Source: Betaproteobacteria bacterium | GTDB lineage: Bacteria > Pseudomonadota > Gammaproteobacteria > Burkholderiales > Rhodocyclaceae | Direction: 5' to 3' | Length of the DNA stretch: 35,711 nucleotides | NCBI GenBank assembly: GCA_009781085.1 | Contig: WQYV01000017.1 | Coordinates: forward strand, 1-35,711 | In this document: positions 9,517 through 17,828 of the stretch, in pieces | Position numbering within the stretch: position 1 is the stretch's first letter | Layout of the letters: each line of letters starts with the position of its first letter | Notes under the pieces: model-generated | What the model saw: only the letters and a program-made list of their open reading frames with translations | Database searches by the model: none | What the model was told of the DNA's origin: nothing | Translations under genes and position numbers: made by a program

Positions 9517-10820
9517 GGCCCACCCCCCGCCTGTTCTGGTTACTTGCCGGATGGCTGGCCTGGGCCGTGCTTGCCTCCTTCTGGAAGCCATTGATCATGC
9601 CCTGGGCAGCTGGCGGTATCGCGCTCCTGCTGTTCGTTGCATTGGACGCCTGGCAGGCGCGGAGCAAAGCACCGCCCCGCATCGCCCGCAAGGCAGCCCA
9701 TTCCATGCCGGTCGGCGTCTGGCGTGAAGTATTGCTCGAAGTCGATAACCCACTGCCGCAAAAGAGCATCATCCATGTTTTCGACCATTACCCGTCGGCC
9801 TGCGAGATGGAGGGTTTGCCATTTACCTTCACCCTTGAGCCGCAAACCCGTGCACGTGCGTCTTACCGCCTGCGCTTCACGATACGTGGTGAGCATTCTT
9901 TCGCCGGCATCGAAGCGTTGATCGATTCTCCATTCGCCCTTTTGCGCCGCCGCGTATTCATCGAAGCGCCGCACCACGCACGCGTCTATCCCAACTTTGC
10001 CGCCGTAGCCAAATACGCCTTGCTCGCCACTGATAACCGCCTGAGCCAGATCGGCGTGCGCCAGCGCCGCCGCCGTGGCGAAGGGTTGTCATTTCACCAG
10101 TTGCGCGAATACAGAGAAGGTGACTCACCGCGTCAAATTGACTGGAAAGCGACCGCCCGTGTCAATAAACTGATTTCTCGCGAATACCAGGACGAACGCG
10201 ACCAACAGATCATGTTCCTGCTCGACTGTGGCAACCGCATGCGTGCCAAGGAAAACGGCTCACTATCACATTTTGATGAAACGCTGAATGCGCTATTGCT
10301 GCTCGCACACGTTGCCTTGCGGCAGGGCGACGCCGTCGGTTGCATGAGTTTCGGCCACGACACCCGCCTGATCCCTGCGCGCAAAGGCCACGCTGCATTG
10401 AACTATCTGATGGAGCGGCTCTTCGACCTAGAACCTGGCAGCAACTCGCCCGATTACCGCAGCGCAGCCACGCACATCGCGCAAACCGTGCACAAACGCT
10501 CGCTTGTGCTGATTTTGACCAACCTGCGCGATGAAGACGACGAAGAACTGCGCGACGCCATTGGGGTACTGCGCCACCGCCATCTGGTATTGGTGACCAG
10601 CTTGCGAGAGACCGCCGTGCAACGCCTGACCGACCTGCCGCGCAATACATTTGAAACGGCGCTTGAAGCTGCCGCCGCACTGCAATATATCGACATCCGC
10701 AACGCGACCATCGAACGCCTGAAACGTAGCGGCGCGCATGTGCTCGACGTTACCCCAACGGCGCTGCCGATCGCGCTCGTCAATCGCTACCTGGATTTCA
10801 AAAGAAGCGGGGCCCTATAA
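9513..10820 (+). CDS. DUF58 domain-containing protein (degenerate VWA)
   Basis: GEGLSFHQLREYREGDSPRQIDWKATARVNKLISREYQDERDQQIMFLLDCGNRM. ATG at 9513 is in frame with ORF 9279..10820 and overlaps the moxR stop. Confidence 0.93.
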   Translation: MRPTPRLFWLLAGWLAWAVLASFWKPLIMPWAAGGIALLLFVALDAWQARSKAPPRIARKAAHSMPVGVWREVLLEVDNPLPQKSIIHVFDHYPSACEMEGLPFTFTLEPQTRARASYRLRFTIRGEHSFAGIEALIDSPFALLRRRVFIEAPHHARVYPNFAAVAKYALLATDNRLSQIGVRQRRRRGEGLSFHQLREYREGDSPRQIDWKATARVNKLISREYQDERDQQIMFLLDCGNRMRAKENGSLSHFDETLNALLLLAHVALRQGDAVGCMSFGHDTRLIPARKGHAALNYLMERLFDLEPGSNSPDYRSAATHIAQTVHKRSLVLILTNLRDEDDEELRDAIGVLRHRHLVLVTSLRETAVQRLTDLPRNTFETALEAAAALQYIDIRNATIERLKRSGAHVLDVTPTALPIALVNRYLDFKRSGAL

Positions 10821-10883
10821 ACCAAAACACCGGGGCGGCGCTGCTGCCTTCCCCAACCTTTCCATCTGCACCATAAGTGAAGA

Positions 10884-11249
10884 ATGAATACATCCGACCT
10901 GGAACAGATCGTTATCAGTGCCCTTGAAGATATCAAGGCGCGTGACATTGAAGTCATCGACACTTCCCGCCTCACCTCGCAATTTGAACGCATCATCGTT
11001 GCCAGTGGTGATTCCGGCCGCCAAACGCGAGCGCTTGCGCGCAATGTCCTGGACTGCGCGCACACAGCAGGGGTCAAGGCGCTCGGCATAGAGGGTGAGG
11101 AAAACGGCGAATGGGTACTGGTGGATTTGGGCGAAATCGTGGTTCACGTCATGCAGCCAGCCATCCGTGCCTATTACCGGCTGGAAGAACTCTGGGCAGC
11201 GCCCCTTCCCCACCGCACCGCCATAGCCGAAAACGCGGCAGGGGCATGA
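10884..11249 (+). CDS. rsfS: Ribosome silencing factor
   Basis: LEDIKARDIEVIDTSRLTSQFERIIVASGDSGRQTRALARNVLD...ENGEWVLVDLGEIVVHVMQPAIRAYYRLEELW. Confidence 0.95.
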   Translation: MNTSDLEQIVISALEDIKARDIEVIDTSRLTSQFERIIVASGDSGRQTRALARNVLDCAHTAGVKALGIEGEENGEWVLVDLGEIVVHVMQPAIRAYYRLEELWAAPLPHRTAIAENAAGA

Positions 11250-11252
11250 ATC

Positions 11253-11723
11253 ATGAGGTTTGTCGTCATCGCCGTCGGCCATCGCATACCCGCCTGGACC
11301 CAGGCCGGTTTCGACGACTTTGCGCGCCGCATGCCGCGTGAGCTGCCGCTTGAACTGATCGAAGTCAAGGCTGAGCCACGCAACTTGGGAAAAGCCCCGC
11401 TCATGATGATGGAAGCCGAAGCGGCCCGTATCGAGGCGGCCTTGCCGCCACACTGCCACAGGGTGGCCCTCGATGAACATGGCATCGATTTCACCAGCAT
11501 GGCGCTTGCGCGCCGCCTGGAAGAATGGCGTGCCGGTGGCGAAGACATTGCTTTCATCATCGGCGGGCCGGATGGCCTTGCCCCGTCGCTCAAGGTAAAC
11601 ACGCACGAATCCATCCGGCTCTCCAGCCTTACCCTGCCCCATGCGCTAGTGCGGCCATTGCTCGCCGAAGCCCTCTACCGGGCATGGAGTATCACATGCC
11701 ACCATCCCTATCATCGTGAGTAA
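11253..11723 (+). CDS. rlmH: 23S rRNA (pseudouridine1915-N3)-methyltransferase
   Basis: [41 protein letters not shown]...[16 protein letters not shown]...[34 protein letters not shown]. Confidence 0.96.
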   Translation: MRFVVIAVGHRIPAWTQAGFDDFARRMPRELPLELIEVKAEPRNLGKAPLMMMEAEAARIEAALPPHCHRVALDEHGIDFTSMALARRLEEWRAGGEDIAFIIGGPDGLAPSLKVNTHESIRLSSLTLPHALVRPLLAEALYRAWSITCHHPYHRE

Positions 11724-11737
11724 GAGGTGATATCCAT

Positions 11738-12376
11738 ATGTCCGAGGCTCTCTACCGCGTCTACCTCGCATCCTCCAGCCCTCGCCGCCATGAACTGTTG
11801 CGCCAGATCAGTGTGAATTTTGACGTGCTTACCTTTCGCTCCGTTAGGCGTGGGAGGGATGCCGATGTCGACGAAACGCCGATTCCGGATGAGTCTCCAG
11901 ACCGCTACGTCGAACGTGTGGCATTCAACAAGGCGTATGCCGGCGTGCGGCGTCTATTTTGGCGTAAATTACCGTACCGGCCCGTGCTGGCAGCCGATAC
12001 CGCAATCGATATCGATGGCCACATCATTAGGAAACCCTCCAGCGTCGATGACGCATGCGGCATCCTCCGGCTGCTCTCGGGGCGCACTCACCGCGTCTTG
12101 ACCGCTGTCGCGCTCAGCGACGGCGAGCGCACCCAATCGTGCCTGTCGGTAAGCGATGTGACATTCCGCCCGCTTACCGAAGACGATATCCACCGCTATG
12201 TTGCTACCGGTGACCCGATGGACAAGGCCGGAGCTTACGGCATACAAGGCCGCGCTGCGGCTTTTGTCATGGAAATTCGCGGGAGCTACTCTGGAATCAT
12301 GGGGTTGCCGCTGTTTGAAACAGCCTCCCTGTTGGAAGCTTTCGGTTATCAGTACGAACCCTTCGAAGCGGAGTGA
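11738..12376 (+). CDS. maf: Maf-family nucleoside triphosphate pyrophosphatase (YhdE-type)
   Basis: YLASSSPRRHELLRQI...VLAADTAIDIDGHIIRKP...GDPMDKAGAYGIQGRAAAFV...GSYSGIMGLPLFET. Confidence 0.93.
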   Translation: MSEALYRVYLASSSPRRHELLRQISVNFDVLTFRSVRRGRDADVDETPIPDESPDRYVERVAFNKAYAGVRRLFWRKLPYRPVLAADTAIDIDGHIIRKPSSVDDACGILRLLSGRTHRVLTAVALSDGERTQSCLSVSDVTFRPLTEDDIHRYVATGDPMDKAGAYGIQGRAAAFVMEIRGSYSGIMGLPLFETASLLEAFGYQYEPFEAE

Positions 12377-12436
12377 CCCAAAAGAGTAATTGCCCCTTCC
12401 GTTTTGCGGGAAGAAGGGTAAAAGCGCGCCAAGGGG

Positions 12437-12465
12437 TTGACAACCGCATTCAACGTGCGTAAAAC
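12437..12465 (+). promoter_or_regulatory. Sigma70-like promoter for the mgtC-mgtA leader
   Basis: TTGACA (12437-12442), 17-nt spacer, TAAAAC (12460-12465). Predicted start about 12472, directly before the M-box-like core. Confidence 0.55.
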
Positions 12466-12471
12466 GCCTCA

Positions 12472-12640
12472 CGCTAACTGTTTCGGTAAATGAAGCTACT
12501 TACAGAGATACAGGTTGCTGCCGCGGGATCGTGGAAACATGACGAGCAGGTCAACAGCCCCTGTCGAAATCAAGGCATGGAATAACGCAATTTCATCGAC
12601 CTGTAAAGCTGAAGCTTGAACGATGGCGAGGAGATGCCGA
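12472..12640 (+). ncRNA. M-box (ykoK)-like Mg2+ riboswitch aptamer
   Basis: Manual match to the M-box core: TGAAGCTACTTACAGAGATACAGGTTGCTGCC...GACGAGCAGGTCAACAG...CTGTAAAGCTGAAGCTTGAACGA against canonical GAGGCUCCU..GAGAUAC..UGCUGCC..GGGUCAACAG..CAUACAGUGCUAAAGCUC. P2-like TTACAG(12500-12505)/CTGTAA(12601-12606). Confidence 0.75.
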
Positions 12641-12664
12641 GGAGGCGTTCTTTGTGAAAACTCC

Positions 12665-12712
12665 CCCCTGTCTGTCGCCGCTTGATACGTTGGCAGGGGA
12701 TTTTTGTTTTTC
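12665..12712 (+). terminator. Intrinsic terminator 1 (M-box expression platform)
   Basis: CCCCTGTC(12665-12672)...GGCAGGGG(12692-12699) stem, followed by ATTTTTGTTTTT. Confidence 0.7.
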
Positions 12713-12724
12713 AGGAGTGATTGC

Positions 12725-12847
12725 ATGGATCCAGACAGTAGTCATAGACACAGATCAAACGATGGCCTTCCTAGGAATGTGTCTGTTTGCAAAGATACTT
12801 GGCAGCCCCGCACTCAGGCATTCCACCTGAAAATCTGCGCCCGCTGA
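12725..12847 (+). CDS. Putative 40-aa regulatory leader peptide upstream of mgtC (MgtL-like in concept)
   Basis: AGGAG SD 7-8 nt before ATG at 12725; MDPDSSHRHRSNDGLPRNVSVCKDTWQPRTQAFHLKICAR*. Lies between two terminators. Confidence 0.6.
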   Translation: MDPDSSHRHRSNDGLPRNVSVCKDTWQPRTQAFHLKICAR

Positions 12848-12875
12848 CCAGCGGGTTTGCAGCCAACTCATCATG

Positions 12876-12907
12876 CCACCGTTTGAGTTTCAAACGGTGG
12901 TTTTTTT
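12876..12907 (+). terminator. Intrinsic terminator 2 directly before mgtC
   Basis: CCACCGTTTGA-GTT-TCAAACGGTGG, a perfect 11-bp stem, followed by TTTTTTT; 20 nt before the mgtC ATG. Confidence 0.92.
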
Positions 12908-12927
12908 ATGGAAAGGAGTTGGGGAGC

Positions 12928-13608
12928 ATGACCTTATTCGATTTTGTCGTCCGCATCTGCTGTGCGGTTGCATTCGGCTTCCTGATTGGCTTGGAGCGCC
13001 AGCTTACGGGAAATATCGCGGGTATCCGCACAAATATTCTGGTAAGCATGGGTGCATGCCTGTTTACCTTGTTTTCGCAGTTGATGGGCGCACCCGATAC
13101 CACCCGTATTGCAGCTCAAGTTGTCACTGGCATAGGTTTTTTATGCAGTGGTATTATATTCAAGGAAAGGCTTAACGTCAGGGGTTTGAATACAGCTGCC
13201 ACCATATGGTGTACCGCCGCAATTGGCGTACTGTGCAGTAGCGGGTTGCTTCTTTACGCAACCGCTGCCGTCGTTATCTTGCTTGTGAGCAATATAATTT
13301 TTCGTTTTATTGCCAATAAAATTCAGCCGCTGGAGCACTTTGAGGATGAGGAGAATACTTATGTTTTATCCGTATCGTGCTGCGATGAAAATGAATTTGA
13401 AGTTCGTGCCGCGATTATAAGCAGCCTGGGCAATATCCGGCGCTTACATCTGATTAATCTGCAAAGTGCGGACGATATTGCTGGAAAAGTAGAAATAGCG
13501 GCTACCGTCCAGGTAAGCGGTAGGCGGAAGGATGAATATATCGAAAAATTAACGGCACAAATTGCGTTGGAAAAAGGCATAACCAGGGCAGGATGGAAGT
13601 TACCCTAA
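12928..13608 (+). CDS. mgtC: MgtC/SapB family Mg2+-related membrane protein with C-terminal ACT-like domain
   Basis: GFLIGLERQLTGNIAGIRTNILVSMGACLFTLFSQ...GIGFLCSGIIFKERLNVRGLNTAATIWCTAAIGVLCSSG. GGAG SD then ATG at 12928. Confidence 0.93.
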   Translation: MTLFDFVVRICCAVAFGFLIGLERQLTGNIAGIRTNILVSMGACLFTLFSQLMGAPDTTRIAAQVVTGIGFLCSGIIFKERLNVRGLNTAATIWCTAAIGVLCSSGLLLYATAAVVILLVSNIIFRFIANKIQPLEHFEDEENTYVLSVSCCDENEFEVRAAIISSLGNIRRLHLINLQSADDIAGKVEIAATVQVSGRRKDEYIEKLTAQIALEKGITRAGWKLP

Positions 13609-13632
13609 CGCACGAAATGAAGGAACAGACAA

Positions 13633-16350
13633 ATGAACAAAGTAAAAAACAGAACGATGGTAGCAAAAAAAACACTCGAAGAAATGGTTCACCGCGACGA
13701 AGCGCGCAATAGAGTAAAATTTGCTGCCTCCAGTGAAACTGAAAAACTATTCAGTAAACTGGGAACAAGCATTGAGGGTTTGAACGAAACCCTTGTGGAG
13801 GATTCCCGCAACAAATACGGTAGCAACAATGTTACACGCGGTAAAAAGGCATCGCTGCCGAAGCGCATCGCAGCAGCTTTTATCAATCCCTTTACCGCTA
13901 TCCTGTTCGGATTGGTGTTGGTATCTGTTTTCACGGATATTATTTTGGCAAAACCTGAAGAAATCAATCCGATGAACGTTATCATCATCATAACGATGGT
14001 GCTTGTTTCAGGTATTTTGCGGTTTATACAGGAAACAAGAAGCGGCCAAGCTGCCGAAAATCTGCTGAAAATGATAACGACTACTACCAATGCGAGACGA
14101 CAAGAAACAGGGAATCAGGAAATCCCGCTAGAAGATATTGTCGTAGGTGATATTGTGCATCTTGCGGCTGGAGATATGATTCCTGCTGATATGCGAATCA
14201 TCTATGCTAAAGATTTGTTTATTAGCCAATCGGCGCTAACTGGAGAGAGTGAACCGGTAGAAAAAATTTCTAGCGTTGTAAAGAACAACGATAGCTTGAT
14301 TGAAATCCCCAATCTCGCATTTATGGGTTCCAACGTCATCAGCGGCAGCGCAACAGGTGTTGTAGTAACCACTGGAGATGACACGATTTTTGGTGAAATG
14401 GCGAAAAACATCAGCGCCAAACCTGTGCAAACCAGCTTTGAAAAGGGCGTGAACACCGTTTCATGGTTGCTGATACGTTTCATGCTAGTGATGGTTCCCA
14501 TCGTTTTGTTTGTCAACGGGTTCACCAAAGGCGATTGGGTAGAGGCCACATTGTTTGCCTTATCGGTGGCCGTAGGGCTCACACCCGAAATGCTCCCAAT
14601 GATTGTCACCACCTGCCTTGCTAAGGGTGCGGTGGCTATGTCGCAACAAAAAACCATCATCAAGAACTTGAACTCAATACAAAATCTTGGCTCGATGGAT
14701 ATTCTATGCACTGACAAAACAGGAACGCTGACGCAGGATAGAGTGGTTTTGCTTTACCACCTCAATATTCACGGGCAGGAGGATACCCGTGTGCTGCGCC
14801 ACGCTTTCCTGAACAGCTACTATCAGACCGGGTTAAAAAACCTAATGGACGTTGCCATTATACAAAAAACGCAGGATGAACAAGATAACACTCCCGAACT
14901 GCGTGGACTTGCAAATAAATTCATCAAAGTGGACGAAATACCGTTTGATTTTGACCGTCGCCGTATGAGTGTTGTGGTTGCAAACGGTAAAACGCAAATG
15001 ATTACAAAAGGTGCAGTTGAGGAAATGCTTTCGGTTTGCAGTTTTGCTGAATATGAGGGAAAGGTAGAACCGCTAACTGACGACATCCGGGCGTATATCT
15101 TAAAAAAAGTTGACGATCTAAACGAGGACGGTATGCGCGTCATTGCCGTGGCGCAAAAACACGATCCACCACCCGTGGGTGCTTTTTCTGTGGCCGATGA
15201 AACGGACATGGTGCTTATGGGTTACCTAGCATTCCTTGACCCACCGAAGGAATCCACCGCCGGTGCTATTAGGGCTCTGCAAGAGTTCGGCGTGGGCGTG
15301 AAAATCCTGACCGGCGACAATGACAAGGTAACGCGTTGCGTCTGCCGCCAGGTAGGCCTCCCCGTTAACCGCATTTTGCTCGGTTCAGATGTGGATACCA
15401 TGGCCGATGTAGAGTTGGGTAAGGCCGCAGAAGAAGTGAGTGTGTTCGCCAAACTTTCACCGCAACAAAAAGCAAGGGTAATCAAAGCCTTACGGTACAA
15501 CGGCCATAGCGTCGGTTATATGGGAGATGGGATCAACGACGCGGCTGCGATGAAGGCTTCTGACGTGGGTATATCGGTGGACACCGCAGTGGACATCGCA
15601 AAAGAATCCGCTGACGTTATCCTGCTGGAAAAAAACTTGATGGTGTTGGAACGGGGTCTCATAGAAGGGCGCAAAACCTATGCTAACATGATTAAGTATA
15701 TCAAAATGACAGCCAGCTCCAATTTCGGCAATATGTTTTCAGTACTAGCAGCAAGCGCTTTTCTACCATTTATACCGATGTTGCCGATTCAAATCATCCT
15801 ACTTAATCTGATTTATGATCTTTCCTGCACGGCAATTCCTTGGGATAACGTAGACAAGGAATTTCTCGCCAAACCGAAAAAATGGGACTCTTCTTCTATT
15901 GGTAAATTTATGTTATGGATTGGTCCTACAAGCTCTGTATTTGACATCACAACCTATCTACTGATGTATTTTGTCATTTGTCCTGCCATGTGTGGTGGTA
16001 TGTTGTTTCATGAACTGACCAATCCGACAATGAAAGCCTATTATATTGCCGTTTTCCATGCTGGATGGTTTGTGGAATCCATGTGGACCCAAACGCTTGT
16101 TATCCATATGCTCCGCACGCCGAAAATACCGTTTGTGCAAAGCCGTGCATCCGCATCGCTTACCCTGTTCACAATAACCGGAATTATGGCTTTAACGGCT
16201 ATCCCCTTTACGTGGCTTGGTAAGTTAATTGAACTTGCCCCCTTGCCGTTTGAGTTTTTCCCATGGCTAGCGCTGACAGTTTTTTTGTACATGGTGCTAG
16301 TGACGGCATTCAAGAGAGTTTTTGTCAGAAGATATGGGGAACTATTGTAG
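13633..16350 (+). CDS. mgtA: Magnesium-translocating P-type ATPase (MgtA/MgtB type)
   Basis: [99 protein letters not shown]. Confidence 0.97.
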   Translation: MNKVKNRTMVAKKTLEEMVHRDEARNRVKFAASSETEKLFSKLGTSIEGLNETLVEDSRNKYGSNNVTRGKKASLPKRIAAAFINPFTAILFGLVLVSVFTDIILAKPEEINPMNVIIIITMVLVSGILRFIQETRSGQAAENLLKMITTTTNARRQETGNQEIPLEDIVVGDIVHLAAGDMIPADMRIIYAKDLFISQSALTGESEPVEKISSVVKNNDSLIEIPNLAFMGSNVISGSATGVVVTTGDDTIFGEMAKNISAKPVQTSFEKGVNTVSWLLIRFMLVMVPIVLFVNGFTKGDWVEATLFALSVAVGLTPEMLPMIVTTCLAKGAVAMSQQKTIIKNLNSIQNLGSMDILCTDKTGTLTQDRVVLLYHLNIHGQEDTRVLRHAFLNSYYQTGLKNLMDVAIIQKTQDEQDNTPELRGLANKFIKVDEIPFDFDRRRMSVVVANGKTQMITKGAVEEMLSVCSFAEYEGKVEPLTDDIRAYILKKVDDLNEDGMRVIAVAQKHDPPPVGAFSVADETDMVLMGYLAFLDPPKESTAGAIRALQEFGVGVKILTGDNDKVTRCVCRQVGLPVNRILLGSDVDTMADVELGKAAEEVSVFAKLSPQQKARVIKALRYNGHSVGYMGDGINDAAAMKASDVGISVDTAVDIAKESADVILLEKNLMVLERGLIEGRKTYANMIKYIKMTASSNFGNMFSVLAASAFLPFIPMLPIQIILLNLIYDLSCTAIPWDNVDKEFLAKPKKWDSSSIGKFMLWIGPTSSVFDITTYLLMYFVICPAMCGGMLFHELTNPTMKAYYIAVFHAGWFVESMWTQTLVIHMLRTPKIPFVQSRASASLTLFTITGIMALTAIPFTWLGKLIELAPLPFEFFPWLALTVFLYMVLVTAFKRVFVRRYGELL

Positions 16351-16439
16351 CGTCCCCTACCCGGGCAGAAGTGCCGGACTACCCTGAGATGCCCTTGGAA
16401 GGGGGTTTTTTTCATCTGTTTTTCTTGGTTTCTCCCTTC

Positions 16440-16590
16440 TCAAGACGCACCTTGGGCATGCATGGCAAACAAGCGCCGTTTGGTAATGAGCAAATTGGCC
16501 AAGCCAAACAAGGTGAAGAGTTGCGCGGTGTTCTTGGCCAAACCACGGTAGCGTACCTTCTTCAAGCCCAGGATATTCTGCAAGGATTAT
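16440..16590 (-). pseudogene. C-terminal remnant of an IS5-family transposase
   Basis: Reverse complement reads ILGLKKVRYRGLAKNTAQLFTLFGLANLLITKRRLFAMHAQGAS*, the typical C-terminus of IS5-subgroup transposases. Confidence 0.85.
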
Positions 16591-16750
16591 TCGTGCAGGC
16601 ATATTTGTAATATACGAATAAAACAAGGGTACAATTGGGGGTAAAAACATTAAATGGAAACGGATGTCGCACGCTCTAAATCCAATTACGTCTGCCCGTT
16701 GCCCCTATCAGTCGCCGAATATAACTTACTCTGTTCAGGATGTCCGAAGC

Positions 16751-16776
16751 GCCCTCTCCCGCAAACGGGAGAGGGC
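16751..16776. repeat. REP-like palindrome
   Basis: GCCCTCTCCCG-CAAA-CGGGAGAGGGC, perfect 11-bp stem; core shared with 20744..20769. Confidence 0.75.
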
Positions 16777-16824
16777 AAAAAGAATGCACAACCCTATCTT
16801 CTTTGTTAGCAGGGAATTTAGCGG

Positions 16825-17601
16825 TTATTGCACAATCACCCGCCCATACAAAGGCTGTACTGGGCGGTTGTTATGATGGTGCACGACCGCAGAGAATTGC
16901 TCGACCTGCTCCTTGGAAATAGAAAGGGCATCCTTCAGCACCAACCAGCGCACCCCTTCGGTACAGGGTGGCGTGGTCAACGAACCGCTGAAACGGTAAT
17001 ACGCCCGATGCTTTGGCAGCAGTGCTTGAACATCCACTTCCTTGGCTAGTGCTACCGGTTCTCCCTTTTCTTTAGGCATAACCTTCCAGATTTCCTCCAG
17101 TTGCTTATTGACGGTTTTGCCCTCTTTGAACATTAGCGCCAACACCGCGAGTTCGCCTTCCGAGTTCTTATAAACGAAATGCGCTTCTAACGGGAACGAT
17201 TTTCCGTTAACTAAGTTCTCACTCGGTGTGTGGAAGTGGAATTGTTGCAACTCGAAAGTTTTGTCGTCTAGGTTCAAGGTATTGCCAGCCGCAACATTGA
17301 CCTGCACCGTATGACCGTTATTGACGATGGTTTGCGAACCGTTCTTATAATGTAGTTTTAACGGTTTTACGCCTGCATTCAGCGCACCTTCGATATTGAT
17401 TGGCGTCTGGTTGACGCCGATGGAACACATCGCGAATTCGGGAGAAAGCTGTCCCCAGTGTTCGGGGGCACCATCCCCATCGTACCCCCAATGCGGCGGT
17501 TCATTCGCGGGATGAGGGTGTCCAGCAGGTTCGGCTGCCTGCGTAGATTGGGCAAATATTGCGGCGGCAAACGGCAAGGCGAAGAACAAAATTTTTTTCA
17601 T
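16825..17601 (-). CDS. cah: Alpha-carbonic anhydrase, periplasmic
   Basis: MKKILFFALPFAAAIFAQSTQAAE signal peptide; HWGYDGDGAPEHWGQL; QFHFHTPSENLVNGKSFPLEAHFVYKN; FSGSLTTPPCTEGVRWLV. Confidence 0.95.
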   Translation of the reverse strand: MKKILFFALPFAAAIFAQSTQAAEPAGHPHPANEPPHWGYDGDGAPEHWGQLSPEFAMCSIGVNQTPINIEGALNAGVKPLKLHYKNGSQTIVNNGHTVQVNVAAGNTLNLDDKTFELQQFHFHTPSENLVNGKSFPLEAHFVYKNSEGELAVLALMFKEGKTVNKQLEEIWKVMPKEKGEPVALAKEVDVQALLPKHRAYYRFSGSLTTPPCTEGVRWLVLKDALSISKEQVEQFSAVVHHHNNRPVQPLYGRVIVQ

Positions 17602-17828
17602 TCGGGATACTCCTGTAAGTTCGCATCGAATGCATCGCGGCCCCGCGATGCATGGAGCATTGCAGCTATCTGAAACAAGAAGTAAAACTACAGGCTGCAA
17701 ACAGCACGCCGAGAGCTCGTATCGTAGCTATCGGGGACAATAAGAAATGCTACAACCAGTTGCGCAAACGCGCAATGCGGGCTCAACTTAAAGTTTATGT
17801 CCTAAAAAACGCTAACATTTTAAAATAC

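Noticed and set aside
10815-11642. 275-aa minus-strand ORF over rsfS/rlmH
   Set aside because: Antisense to two clear housekeeping genes.
12463-12649. AACGCCTC (12463-12470)/GAGGCGTT (12642-12649) as an outer closing helix of the M-box
   Set aside because: Exact 8-bp complementarity exists, but the 5' arm overlaps the predicted -10 box and would lie upstream of the transcription start, so it is probably not in the RNA.
16357-16650. 97-aa minus-strand ORF given in the ORF track
   Set aside because: Wrong frame; another frame of the same DNA gives the IS5 transposase C-terminus.
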